Source: an uncultured Bacteroidota bacterium
GTDB taxonomy: Bacteria; Bacteroidota; Bacteroidia; AKYH767-A; OLB10
NCBI GenBank assembly: GCA_900696575.1
Contig: CAADHD010000010.1
Location: 106,680 to 170,679, forward strand
Length of the DNA stretch: 64,000 nucleotides
Direction of reading: 5' to 3'
The notes beneath the pieces are model-generated. The model did no database searches, was not told the origin of the DNA, and saw only the letters and a list, made by a program, of their open reading frames with translations. The translations under genes and the position numbers were made by a program. Of this stretch, positions 35,201-43,463 are shown piece after piece (the stretch's first letter is position 1; the number at the start of each line of letters is the position of its first letter).

Positions 35201-37998
35201 GCGATACAAGCGGATGCCAGCAGACATTTACACTACCGTATTCGATTGAAGTAATTAAACCGGTTGCAAAATTCACTACCGGCAATGTGAATCCCAATTG
35301 CTGGAATATAAGTTATCAGTTTATCAATCAATCGTCAGGTGCTACAAGTTATTTATGGAATTACGGTAATGGAAATTTCAGTACAGGAATAAACGGCAGT
35401 CAGGTTTATGGCAGCCAGAATCCGGGATATTATACTGTTACCCTTACTGCCTTTAAAGACAACTGCTCTGCCACTTATACTTTAACTGATTCGGTTTACA
35501 TTCCGTACCGCGATGCCGATTTTTCATTTGCCAAAAGCGGAAACTGCATACCGGTTACGGTAACCTTCAGCGATTCGAGCCGCGATGCTGTTTCGTGGTT
35601 CTGGGATTTTGGTGACGGTAATTTTTCAAATCAGCAGAATCCGGTTCATGTTTATCAATCAGCACCCACCCGTAATGTTAAACTCACCATTACTGACCAA
35701 TACGGATGTTCGGATACCATTTCTAAGCCGGTGCTTGATGCTGCTTATGCCGGATTCACCATACCTCAGGTAACAAGTTGTGCCCCGGTAACAGTTTCGT
35801 TCAGCGATTCATCAGGACATGCAGTTTCCTGGAACTGGGATTTCGGAAACGGGCTGACTTCCACACAAGCCAATCCACAGGTTACTTACTCACATAACGG
35901 ATACTATAATGTGCAGCTTACTATTACTTCCACATACGGGTGCACAAGCACTTATAAAGTTGATTCCGCCATTTTTGTTTCAGGGCCTACTGCCGATTTT
36001 ACAACTGCATTTACTTCCGGCTGTGCTCCTGCTTTGGTTGATTTTGTTAATCAATCCTCTGATGCAACTTCGTGGTTGTGGAGTTTTGGGGATGGAAGTT
36101 TTTCCAATTCCGAACATGCCTCACACGTGTATCATACGCCCGGGCAATACACAGTATCGCTTATTGCCTCTGATGATGAAGGCTGCACAGACACCACTAC
36201 TTGGAACACAGACATTATCATTCGCGGGCCGGTAGCCTCCTTCAGTGTATCTGCTTCAGAAGGCTGCGCTCCTTTTGCAGTGCATTTTACAAATCAAACC
36301 ATAAATGGCATTTCGTACTTCTGGAATTTTGGTGATGGCGATTCCTCTGCAGTATTCAATCCTGTTCATATTTACTCCTCTCCGGGCAACTATATTGTTT
36401 CTCTGATTGTACAGGACAGCACCGGATGCAATGCTGTGTATGTATATCCCGACACCGTCAAAGTATTTGATAAGCCGGTAGCCTCGGCTACGGCTAATGT
36501 ATTAGCAGGCTGTACGCCACTGGCGGTATCGTTTAATGCAACCGGAAGCAGCACCGCCAACCTGTTGTGGAATTTCGGTGATGGAAGTACTTCAACACTC
36601 AGTACTCCGGTTCATACTTACCACAACAGCGGTACCTATCAGGTAAGTTTAATAGCCCTTTCAGGAAACGTGTGTAACGATACCGCCCTTATCAGTATTG
36701 AGGTTTCCGCTTCTCCGCTTGCTGCTTTTACATCGGATGTAACAACAGGCTGCGCTCCGTTAACGGTTAACTTTATCAACCAATCATCAGGAGCAGGAAA
36801 TACAGTTTACCACTGGACATTCAGCAACGGACAAACTTCGCAGTTGCAGAATCCTTCCATAACTTTTACACAGCCGGGGTTATACTCTGTTTCATTGCTT
36901 GTATCAAATGACGGAATCTGTAATGACTCGATTGAAAAAGTTGCTTACATCACCGTTTATGATTCATTACCTCCTTCTCCTTCACAAATTCTTGCCGCAT
37001 CGGTAGTAAACGATACTAAAGTTAAAATTACATGGCTCAATGTAGCTGATGCCGATATCTGGGCTTATCATCTTTTCAGGCTCGATAATCAAACGGGAAT
37101 ATGGAATCAGGTATTCTCGGTTATTGATACCAATGCTCTTTCACTGAATGTGACCAACTCATTTACCGATAATGTTCCCAATACCCTGACCGAAAGTTAC
37201 AGCTACCGCATTCAGACGGAAGACCGGTGCGGAAACCGCATTCCGCTCGAACAACTGGATGTTCATACTACCATTAATTTATCTGCTGCTGAACAACAGA
37301 GTGGAATTTATGTATCATGGACGCCTTACAAAGGTTGTAACTTTAGTGAGTATGAATTACTTCGTAAAGCAACCGGATCACAGAACTGGAGCCTCATAGC
37401 AACTGTTCCATCATCCGATACCGCCTATCTTGACAGTACAGGCTTATGTCCCGACATTTATAATTACAAAGTAAGAGCAAGAGATTTGTGCGGTTCCAGT
37501 TATTTTGCCTACAGTGATACTTCCGCAACCGGCTCAACAGCATTAACAGCACAGTATGTGGATATAGTTTTTGCCACAGTGGTGGATGACCAATACGTAA
37601 ACATTGAATGGGAGGCTCCGCAGGCTTATCCTGACCGTGTAACCGGATATGAACTTTACCGAAGCGAAGACAAATCAAACTACCAGTTAATCACTACACT
37701 TCCGCCAACAGAATTAAAATACGATGACCACCATGTGGATGTACACAAGCAAAATTATTTCTACATGATTATTCCTTTGAATGATTGTGATGTGGCTGCT
37801 GATACGGGATATGTTGGTTCTTCAATTCTTCTGGTTTCGGAAATGGATGAAACTACAGAAACCGTTAAACTTAAGTGGACACCATATACCCGGTGGAAAG
37901 ACGGAGTGAAAGAATACATCATTCAGCGCAAGGAAGGAAATCATCCATGGGAAACCATCCGTACCGTAGGCGGTAACAAAACCGAAACCGAAGATTAA
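32224..37998 (+). CDS. Giant PKD-repeat protein with fibronectin-like tail, C-terminally truncated
   Basis: A 1924-residue exported protein with a signal peptide (ending TYAQ, residue 26). I count 19 PKD domains by the WxFGDG/FGNG strand motif (for example FWDFGNGNTS, LWNFGDGTTS, NWDFGNGLTS), each about 80-90 residues, up to about residue 1580. Three and a half fibronectin-III-like domains follow. The last stops after EYIIQRKEG...TIRTVGG, about halfway through its fold. No T9SS or CHU-type C-terminal sorting domain follows, unlike most large PKD adhesins in this phylum. The stop TAA shares its bases with the convergent yihY stop. It may be an adhesin left without an anchor. Confidence 0.85.
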   Translation: MLLLNQAKRTAGFIVFLLFVSTTYAQTPVASFSVQGNTSGCAPLTVQFVNQSQNAVSYFWDFGNGNTSTLMNPVTVYLLPGNFTVKLVVTSSSGQSDSIIKTNYISTGIVPSVSFTASPLTICENGIVSFQNQSQNYTSCLWDFGDGNTSTDISPSHQYTLSGQFTVTLVVTNLSGGCTNSLTKSQYLTIHPKPVTTFTASPVTGCFNNQPVSFISNSQHAVSYQWNFGNGQTSVQQNPSHTYSNAGPFTVTLITTSAFGCKDTLVKSNYIHFLDNPVPVINTSSTGGCSPKSIGFTSNAQNVAAYTWNFGNNQYSNLPNPYFFYSTGGNYTTTLTVTYQNGCSNTSQPVPVNILQTPNVYYYTTNNTGCSPLTVQFHCSTPATGNTFNWNFGDGGTSNQNSPSHVYTSQGLFTTSVTVTNVNGCSASYAYSAPVVVNNPDASFHTDVTSGCPPLQVSFYSHAGSGAASYLWNFGDGTTSTQAHPVHLYTSAGVYTPSLTVTDASGCTATYSLPAPISAAQTATNFITPPPVTACAPFTVGFSDNSFGAASWNWNFGDGNSSSQQNPTHTYTTPGTYTVSLTTMTNGIGCGQNIPVYRIFNIKGGKANFSFQTEQCPPYIAYFQDSSINAVSWLWNFGDGTTSTQQHPTHTYANPGSYTVSLTITTADGCTYTSTHNYAVNFQPLSASPIATTTVTVLPLNVQFYANSQGATGWLWTFGDGTTSTLQNPLHTFYTAPPYSITLTLFNDSCSYLITFPNVTFGAGNINLGNDSTVVHQPDPQSGCAPLSFHFYSPVLNAVSWQWFFGDGGTSNLKNPVHTYVVPGLYDVTLVTANASGITDTLFRPQSVLVKGSQAGFNIVPSGSCSGNTVQLQNTSINATVFNWDFGDGNTSFLSNPQHTYTNTTNNYVVSLTVSDTSGCSSFTQKTFYGIPGNAILSDKRKICAGDTVHFSSINLNYSSFVWNFGNGITSTAANPIYVFQDSGVFNVSLVVSDTSGCQQTFTLPYSIEVIKPVAKFTTGNVNPNCWNISYQFINQSSGATSYLWNYGNGNFSTGINGSQVYGSQNPGYYTVTLTAFKDNCSATYTLTDSVYIPYRDADFSFAKSGNCIPVTVTFSDSSRDAVSWFWDFGDGNFSNQQNPVHVYQSAPTRNVKLTITDQYGCSDTISKPVLDAAYAGFTIPQVTSCAPVTVSFSDSSGHAVSWNWDFGNGLTSTQANPQVTYSHNGYYNVQLTITSTYGCTSTYKVDSAIFVSGPTADFTTAFTSGCAPALVDFVNQSSDATSWLWSFGDGSFSNSEHASHVYHTPGQYTVSLIASDDEGCTDTTTWNTDIIIRGPVASFSVSASEGCAPFAVHFTNQTINGISYFWNFGDGDSSAVFNPVHIYSSPGNYIVSLIVQDSTGCNAVYVYPDTVKVFDKPVASATANVLAGCTPLAVSFNATGSSTANLLWNFGDGSTSTLSTPVHTYHNSGTYQVSLIALSGNVCNDTALISIEVSASPLAAFTSDVTTGCAPLTVNFINQSSGAGNTVYHWTFSNGQTSQLQNPSITFTQPGLYSVSLLVSNDGICNDSIEKVAYITVYDSLPPSPSQILAASVVNDTKVKITWLNVADADIWAYHLFRLDNQTGIWNQVFSVIDTNALSLNVTNSFTDNVPNTLTESYSYRIQTEDRCGNRIPLEQLDVHTTINLSAAEQQSGIYVSWTPYKGCNFSEYELLRKATGSQNWSLIATVPSSDTAYLDSTGLCPDIYNYKVRARDLCGSSYFAYSDTSATGSTALTAQYVDIVFATVVDDQYVNIEWEAPQAYPDRVTGYELYRSEDKSNYQLITTLPPTELKYDDHHVDVHKQNYFYMIIPLNDCDVAADTGYVGSSILLVSEMDETTETVKLKWTPYTRWKDGVKEYIIQRKEGNHPWETIRTVGGNKTETED

Positions 37999-38915
37999 AC
38001 TATTTCCTGCGACTTGCTTCGCTTGGCTTTACTGATAGCTGCATTCAGTTCATAGCCGATGATTAATTGCTGGCAGTTGAAGTTAATCCAGACCAAAATG
38101 ATAATTAAAGTTCCGATGGAGCCATAAATTTTATTGTACTGACCGAAATTGGCAATAAAGTAATTAAAGCCGAGAGACGTTACTACAATAAGAAACGTTG
38201 CAAGAATGGAACCCGGAGAAATAAATCTGAACTTTTCATGCTTATGCGATCCGAAGTAATACAGGCAGGAAATGGCTGTAAAGCAAAGCAGCAGCAGCAT
38301 AATCCATTTGCCGGCAACAACAGCGGTAATGGGAAACCGTGAATGAAGTTCAACGGAATTGCTCAGGTAATAAATTGCTATTTCGCTTGTAATAATCAAA
38401 ATAATGGTGAAGATGATGAGCAGAGAAAGAAAAACAGTAAGCCAGATAGAACGCAGCCGCATACGGAAAGCGGTGGATTTAAATTCACTTCCCGAATTAA
38501 ATGCTTCCATCATAGAAAGAATACCGTTGGAACTGATGTAAAGTGTAAACAGAAATCCCAGCGAAACGAAACTGTGCCGCTGACGGGTGATAATGTCTTC
38601 AATTGTCTGACGCGAAGCTTCATAAGTATTAGGTGGCATAAGATCATTCAGCAAAACAAGAAGTTTGTCCTGAAGATTATCAATGGGGATGAATGGGATG
38701 AGTGAAAAGAGAAAAATAACAGCCGGAAATAAAGCAAGAAAAAAACTGAAAGCAATAGAGCGCGCCCTGCTTTGTATTTCGCCTTCCATCATTCTGCGGA
38801 TGAAAAATTTTGTTACTTCATAAAGTGATGCCTTGTCAAATCCCCACGGTGAAATATGCTTTGAAAGTGTAATGACTTGCTGAACTACAGGAAGCGATTC
38901 AAACTTTTTGAGCAT
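37995..38915 (-). CDS. YihY/BrkB family inner-membrane protein
   Basis: A 306-residue protein with about six membrane helices, starting after a cytoplasmic segment of about 55 residues. Family signatures are RARSIAFSFFLALFPAVIFLFSLIPFIP, SLGFLFTLYISSNGILSMMEAFN and LIIILVWINFNCQQLIIGYELNAA. Formerly mis-called RNase BN, the family has no clear biochemical role. It begins 2 bases after the nadC stop, forming a two-gene unit. Confidence 0.9.
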   Translation of the reverse strand: MLKKFESLPVVQQVITLSKHISPWGFDKASLYEVTKFFIRRMMEGEIQSRARSIAFSFFLALFPAVIFLFSLIPFIPIDNLQDKLLVLLNDLMPPNTYEASRQTIEDIITRQRHSFVSLGFLFTLYISSNGILSMMEAFNSGSEFKSTAFRMRLRSIWLTVFLSLLIIFTIILIITSEIAIYYLSNSVELHSRFPITAVVAGKWIMLLLLCFTAISCLYYFGSHKHEKFRFISPGSILATFLIVVTSLGFNYFIANFGQYNKIYGSIGTLIIILVWINFNCQQLIIGYELNAAISKAKRSKSQEIV

Positions 38916-38917
38916 TG

Positions 38918-39754
38918 TCAGAAAATTTTAAGGCTGAGGTCAAGGCTTTTGTAGGAATGGGTAATACTGCCGGTTGAAATAAAATCAACACCTGTCAGAG
39001 CATACTCCCTCACATTTTCAAGCATAATTTTTCCGCTGGCTTCGGTTTCTGCCCTTCCGTTAATCAGTTCAACCGCCTGTGAAAGTACCTCCGGAGTAAA
39101 ATTGTCAAGCATAATTCTGTCAGCGCCTCCGGCATCAAGTACCTGTCTTACTTCTTCCATATTACGTGTTTCCACTTCTACTTTTAAGGAAAGGCGATTT
39201 TCTTTAAGGTATCTATGAGTGGTGAGAAGTGCATTGGCTATTCCTCCTGCACAGTCAATATGATTATCTTTCAGCATAATCATATCATATAATCCCATCC
39301 GGTGATTTTGGCCACCGCCAATTCTGACTGCCCATTTTTCGAAATACCGGAACAGCGGAGTGGTTTTGCGTGTATCAAGAATAACCGCCTTGGTTCCTTC
39401 AACTGCATCGCAGAATTTTCTTGTCTGAGTAGCAATACCACTCATGCGCTGCATACAATTCAGAACAATCCTTTCGGTTCTGAGAATTTCACGCGTGTTT
39501 CCTTTCACTTCAAAAGCTATATCACCAGCACTCACCTCCTCTCCATCGTTTTTAAAAACATCAAAAGAAACTTTATCCCCACAAATGGTTTTATAAATGG
39601 ATTCAGCTGCTTCCAAACCTGCCATCACACCATTCTCTTTCACTTTCAAAACAGCCTTGCTTTGCTGCCCTGGCTTAATGCATGACAAGCTTGAATAATC
39701 ACCCGGCCCTAGATCCTCGGCAAGCCACATCCGGTAATATTCCTCTGGTTTCAT
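38918..39754 (-). CDS. nadC: Nicotinate-nucleotide pyrophosphorylase (carboxylating)
   Basis: A 278-residue quinolinate phosphoribosyltransferase. It has NCMQRMSGIAT, the DTRKTTP loop, RIGGGQNHRMGLYDMIMLKDNHI, VEVETRN and a C-terminal FISTGSITHSYKSLDLSLKI. It makes nicotinate mononucleotide from quinolinate and PRPP for NAD synthesis, releasing CO2 and pyrophosphate. NadA and NadB are not nearby. A -7 box lies only 4 bases before its ATG. Confidence 0.95.
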   Translation of the reverse strand: MKPEEYYRMWLAEDLGPGDYSSLSCIKPGQQSKAVLKVKENGVMAGLEAAESIYKTICGDKVSFDVFKNDGEEVSAGDIAFEVKGNTREILRTERIVLNCMQRMSGIATQTRKFCDAVEGTKAVILDTRKTTPLFRYFEKWAVRIGGGQNHRMGLYDMIMLKDNHIDCAGGIANALLTTHRYLKENRLSLKVEVETRNMEEVRQVLDAGGADRIMLDNFTPEVLSQAVELINGRAETEASGKIMLENVREYALTGVDFISTGSITHSYKSLDLSLKIF

Positions 39755-39758
39755 TTCA

Positions 39759-39766
39759 CAAACCTA
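39759..39766 (-). promoter_or_regulatory. -7 promoter box TAGGTTTG for nadC
   Basis: The minus strand reads TAGGTTTG (exact TAnnTTTG), then TGAA, then the nadC ATG at 39754. A start of transcription five to seven bases on would fall at or inside the ATG, implying a leaderless or nearly leaderless mRNA. No TTG element is clear. Confidence 0.35.
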
Positions 39767-39802
39767 CATGATTTTAACGAACCGGCATTTTATTTTTTAT
39801 CC

Positions 39803-39838
39803 AAAAAAAAAGGAGCGTCTGTTACGGCAAACACTCCT
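39803..39838 (-). terminator. Terminator after the DUF4783 gene
   Basis: On the minus strand AGGAGTGTTTG and CAGACGCTCCT form an 11-pair stem (two G-T pairs) around a 6-base loop, followed directly by a run of nine T. It ends the DUF4783 transcript before nadC. Confidence 0.85.
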
Positions 39839-39857
39839 GAATGATTGTTTAATTGAA

Positions 39858-40253
39858 TCAGTCTTTTTCGAATCTTAATTCCTGAACTACATCATTGCCT
39901 CCAACATTTTTTACAAAAAGATAAGTGCGATAAGTAATTCCCTGTGCAGAAATATAAGAGCCAATGGCATATTTCGAGCCTTCTTTTGATAAGCCCTTGT
40001 GTATTATCGTGAATGATTTGGCAGGATTTTTTGCAAAAAAATCTTTCAGCACCTGTTCTGCCTGAGCTTTGCTGTAAACTTCTTCAACCGTAAGTATTGT
40101 CAGATCAACATTGCTGCCGAAATAACGTGATATTTGCCTTGCATCTCCGCTCCGGATAATGTTGGCGAGATCATCAAAAATATCAACATGAGCTTTAGCA
40201 TTGACAGCCCAAACAGAAAGGAACAGAGCAATTAAATAATGGGAAGGTTTCAT
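39858..40253 (-). CDS. DUF4783 family exported protein
   Basis: A 131-residue protein with a signal peptide (MKPSHYLIALFLSVWAVNAKA). The mature part (DIFDDLANIIRSGDARQISRYF, VYSKAQAEQVLKDFFAKNPA, YAIGSYISAQGITYRTYLFV, VQELRFEKD) matches DUF4783, a Bacteroidota-specific family with an NTF2-like cone fold expected to bind a small ligand or another protein. It is a single gene with its own -7 box and a strong terminator. Role unknown. Confidence 0.85.
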   Translation of the reverse strand: MKPSHYLIALFLSVWAVNAKAHVDIFDDLANIIRSGDARQISRYFGSNVDLTILTVEEVYSKAQAEQVLKDFFAKNPAKSFTIIHKGLSKEGSKYAIGSYISAQGITYRTYLFVKNVGGNDVVQELRFEKD

Positions 40254-40266
40254 TTGAAAATTTGCT

Positions 40267-40274
40267 CAAACATA
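40267..40274 (-). promoter_or_regulatory. -7 promoter box TATGTTTG for the DUF4783 gene
   Basis: The minus strand reads TATGTTTG, an exact TAnnTTTG match, 13 bases before the ATG at 40253. The nearest upstream TTG is only 14 bases away, shorter than usual, so the second element is uncertain. Confidence 0.4.
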
Positions 40275-40371
40275 CCCAAAAACCAAGCCAAACGAACAGG
40301 CTTAAGCATCTGATTATTAAGCGATAAAACATTTAAACCAGCAATATCACCTTATTCTCTGCTACTTAAAA

Positions 40372-40830
40372 ATGGAAATAACAATTTTAATGATTCACAA
40401 AACTTCAGAGAAGTTTATTGCAGAGGGAATAAATCATTATTTAAAAAAGGTAAATCCGTATTTAAAAGTTAACACCATGGTATTGAATACTTCTGCTTCT
40501 AAAGCTATTGAAGCAAAGTTGGAAGAAGGCCGTTTGATACTAAAACAACTGAAAGAAACTGATTATCTCTGCCTGCTTGACGAAAAAGGAGAATTTTTTG
40601 ATTCCATTCGTTTTGCTTCTCACTTGCAGAAGATTTTTAATTCGGGTGTCAAGCGTATTGTGTTTGTTATAGGTGGAGCCTATGGTTTCTCCGATGAACT
40701 GAAAGCTAAAGCCGATTTTATCCTTTCGCTATCCCGAATGACTTTTTCTCATCAGCTCGTACGGGTTGTGTTTGCCGAGCAATTATACCGTGCATTGAAT
40801 ATTATACATGGCGGGAAGTATCATCATTGA
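40372..40830 (+). CDS. rlmH: 23S rRNA (pseudouridine1915-N3)-methyltransferase RlmH
   Basis: A 152-residue SPOUT methyltransferase of normal RlmH length. It has the SAM-binding knot FVIGGAYGFSDELKAKADFILSLS and the C-terminal SRMTFSHQLVRVVFAEQLYRALNIIHGGKYHH, which is diagnostic. It methylates pseudouridine 1915 in helix 69 of 23S rRNA on whole ribosomes. Its 3' end overlaps the convergent glycosyltransferase by 29 bases. Confidence 0.96.
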   Translation: MEITILMIHKTSEKFIAEGINHYLKKVNPYLKVNTMVLNTSASKAIEAKLEEGRLILKQLKETDYLCLLDEKGEFFDSIRFASHLQKIFNSGVKRIVFVIGGAYGFSDELKAKADFILSLSRMTFSHQLVRVVFAEQLYRALNIIHGGKYHH

Positions 40831-42043
40831 TGCGATTTACTAAGCCGTTGTATATTTCAGCATAAAGTTTGGCTCCATGCTGAAGGGTAAAATGCTTTAA
40901 TGAAATCTGCCGGATAACGGTTGGATCAAACTTCCCTGACAGCAGAATCTCTACAGCATTCATAAATTGACTCCTGTCGAAATCATGGATAAGAATTCCG
41001 GCAGATTCATCCGTAAAAAACAAGTCGGTATCACCAATTCCTGAATTGGTAACCGCAGGTATTCCCACCGCCATCAACTCAGCCTGTTTAACCGGTGAGG
41101 AAGCTTTTTTTGAAAAGGAAGGCTTAATAAAATAAACTGATGCGTCTAATGCATTTAACAGCTCGGCAACCTCGTTTCTGGTGGCTGAAACAATTTTCAG
41201 ATTACTGATCTGATATTCATCCGCTTTCCTGCGAATGAGTTCATGTTCATGATTTGTAATAAATAAAAACCATGAATCAGGTTTTAATTCCTGAAGGCAT
41301 TTGAAAAACTGCATCATTTCATCAAGAAGGTACCATGTGCCGATGGAACCTACATAACCAAGAACAAAGTCATCCTGCGGAATTTGCAATGCGTATTTGG
41401 ATGCTTTTTTCATCTCCGGTGTTTGCTTGATGAAGAGGTTAGTGTCGCAACAGCAGGGAATCACATACACCGGCACATTTACCTCGGTATGGCTCCATTC
41501 ATTAATCATCCATTGTTTGGCATTTTCAGTCAGGGAAACAACTGCATCCGAATGCAGGAGCAACTCCTTCTCTTTTCTTTTAAAGAACCGATAGATCAGC
41601 CTGAAAAGCGGATTAGTCATTGGCCATAGATTCCCTTCCACACGTTCATCGGCCCAGAAGCCGCGCATATCGAAGATAAAAGGAATCTTTTTCTTCTTTT
41701 TTATTGTCAATGCTACCAACGATGGGGGGTAACTTCTGCTATGGATAAAATCAATTTTATTTTCAGAAATAACCTTTAAGGTATTTCTGTACATCACCCA
41801 CAAATCATAAATGGTTGAAATTACCGGTGGGTATTTATGATAAATTAACGGAAGCCACTTAATATGATGTGCCATTAACAAGGCCGACAGAGAATGAAAC
41901 TCATTATGGTTACTTTTTTTCTCAAAACTGATAAGATGGAATTCATGACCAAATTTTGACAATTCAATAAGGTATGGTATAATCTGCGACCGGCCGAGCG
42001 GGTCGGTCATTCCATCATAAGAGAGATAAAGTACTTTTGCCAA
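40802..42043 (-). CDS. Glycosyltransferase family 4
   Basis: A 413-residue GT-B enzyme starting at TTG 42043 (LAKVLYLSYDGMTDPLG, where the first residue is read as Met). It has the acceptor-side motif YDGMTDPLGRSQIIPYL, HSRSYPPS and IFDMRGFWADERVEG, and the donor-side LGYVGSIGTWYLLDEMMQFF and KQAELMAVGIPAVTNSGIGD. These fit the GT4 family that adds sugars to lipid-linked glycans or wall polymers. It marks the left edge of the polysaccharide region. Its 3' end overlaps rlmH by 29 bases on the opposite strand. Confidence 0.87.
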   Translation of the reverse strand: MAKVLYLSYDGMTDPLGRSQIIPYLIELSKFGHEFHLISFEKKSNHNEFHSLSALLMAHHIKWLPLIYHKYPPVISTIYDLWVMYRNTLKVISENKIDFIHSRSYPPSLVALTIKKKKKIPFIFDMRGFWADERVEGNLWPMTNPLFRLIYRFFKRKEKELLLHSDAVVSLTENAKQWMINEWSHTEVNVPVYVIPCCCDTNLFIKQTPEMKKASKYALQIPQDDFVLGYVGSIGTWYLLDEMMQFFKCLQELKPDSWFLFITNHEHELIRRKADEYQISNLKIVSATRNEVAELLNALDASVYFIKPSFSKKASSPVKQAELMAVGIPAVTNSGIGDTDLFFTDESAGILIHDFDRSQFMNAVEILLSGKFDPTVIRQISLKHFTLQHGAKLYAEIYNGLVNRINDDTSRHV

Positions 42044-42077
42044 TCAGAATAAAATTGTCCGGAAAGAAACTGCTTTT

Positions 42078-42085
42078 CAAAAATA
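42078..42085 (-). promoter_or_regulatory. -7 promoter box TATTTTTG for the glycosyltransferase at 42043
   Basis: The minus strand reads TATTTTTG (exact TAnnTTTG) 34 bases before the TTG start. It lies in the 49-base gap between two divergent genes; no second element is clear because the region upstream is coding. Confidence 0.35.
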
Positions 42086-42092
42086 ACTAAAG

Positions 42093-43463
42093 ATGGGATT
42101 TCAGGCATTATCGGTTTATGATTGGTTATTGGTTCCGTTTTACCTTTTTTTCATATTTCTGATCGGTCAATTCATCAAGCGCAAGCACCAGACTGAATTT
42201 CCCGAATACAAGTATTTTTTAACAGGATTAGCTATTAAAATTATAGGGGCATTAAGTCTTGCTTTAATCTATGTACTTTATTACAAAGGAGGAGATACAC
42301 TTGGCTATTTTCATGACGCACTTTGCTGGAACAGGCTGCTTATTCAGAATCCGGCTGCATTTTTTCAGGTATTTAAAGAAGGAACGAACATTGACAATTA
42401 CTTTTATTTCTCACAATCAACTGGATTGCCTATCTATTACAAAGCGACTGATACCATCAATGTGGTAAGGCTGGCATTTCTTGCAACGTTATTCGGAGCC
42501 AATAGTTTTCTTGTTGCTTCTATGCTGTTTGCTGTAGTCTCTTTTGGAGGAATATGGAAAATGTATCGCGTTTTCGTTTCTGAGTTCCCTGTAATTTACA
42601 ACCAATTGGCATACTCGTTTTTGTTTATCCCATCGGTAGTGTTTTGGGGTTCAGGAATTTTGAAAGATACTATTACCTTAAGTTGTGTAGGTTATTTCTT
42701 CAGTAGCTTTTATATTATCTTTATAAAGCGTAAGAAGTTTTTCAGCAACCTTATTGGCCTGATTTTATCATCCTTGCTGATACTGAGCATTAAGCCATAC
42801 ATCTTTATAGCCTTATTACCCGGAGTTTTAATCTGGACAGTAAATAATTATGTGTCGCGCATTCAAGGTTCTTTTGTCAGGGCAACGGCTACCCCTGTGT
42901 TTTTGTTGATTTCATCTGCATTTGCTTATGTGATTTTATTGATGCTTTCCGGTCAACTTGGCCAATACACGCTTGACAATTTGCTTGAAAAGGCAGTTGT
43001 TACTCAGGTTGATTTAAAAGCAGATTATTATAGAGGCAACTCATTTGATATTGGCAATCTGGAGCCTACAGTCGGAAGTTTATTGAGGCATTCACATCTT
43101 GCCATCGAAGCTGCCATATTCAGACCTTACTTATGGGAAGCTAATAACTTAGTAATGTTTCTCTCAGGTGCAGAGAATCTTTGGTTCTTATTTTTTACTA
43201 TTATCATTCTCTTTAAAACCAAAATTTTTGGGGTGTTTCCTTATTTTGTTAAGCATCATTTATTAACTTTTTCACTTACCTTCAGTATTTTCTTTGCTTT
43301 TTCTGTTGGGGTTTCAACCAGTAATTTTGGAAGTCTGGTGAGGTACAGAATTCCGATTCTGCCTTTTTATATCAGCAGTCTTTACATTATCAATTATTTT
43401 CTGAAGGAAAAAAAAGCAAGTCAGGAATTTCTTAAAATGCCTGCTTCTGTTTCGGCCGCGTAA
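42093..43463 (+). CDS. Multi-pass membrane protein of the glycan locus, possible polymerase
   Basis: A 456-residue protein with about ten membrane helices (first at about 10-28) and a loop rich in charged and aromatic residues between helices (KADYYRGNSFDIGNLEP, about 310-330), then GSLVRYRIPILPFYISSLY near the end. Such a layout, including the RYRIP motif, is common in Wzy-like polymerases and other polytopic glycan enzymes, but no catalytic motif is certain. It sits between a glycosyltransferase and asnB in the polysaccharide region. Its 3' end overlaps asnB by 43 bases on the other strand. Confidence 0.6.
   Translation: MGFQALSVYDWLLVPFYLFFIFLIGQFIKRKHQTEFPEYKYFLTGLAIKIIGALSLALIYVLYYKGGDTLGYFHDALCWNRLLIQNPAAFFQVFKEGTNIDNYFYFSQSTGLPIYYKATDTINVVRLAFLATLFGANSFLVASMLFAVVSFGGIWKMYRVFVSEFPVIYNQLAYSFLFIPSVVFWGSGILKDTITLSCVGYFFSSFYIIFIKRKKFFSNLIGLILSSLLILSIKPYIFIALLPGVLIWTVNNYVSRIQGSFVRATATPVFLLISSAFAYVILLMLSGQLGQYTLDNLLEKAVVTQVDLKADYYRGNSFDIGNLEPTVGSLLRHSHLAIEAAIFRPYLWEANNLVMFLSGAENLWFLFFTIIILFKTKIFGVFPYFVKHHLLTFSLTFSIFFAFSVGVSTSNFGSLVRYRIPILPFYISSLYIINYFLKEKKASQEFLKMPASVSAA

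Noticed and set aside
32400..36860. Repeated short DNA units (FGDG-coding) that could look like a CRISPR or satellite array
   Set aside because: They are degenerate, about 80-90 codons apart and in frame; they are the coding sequence of PKD domains.
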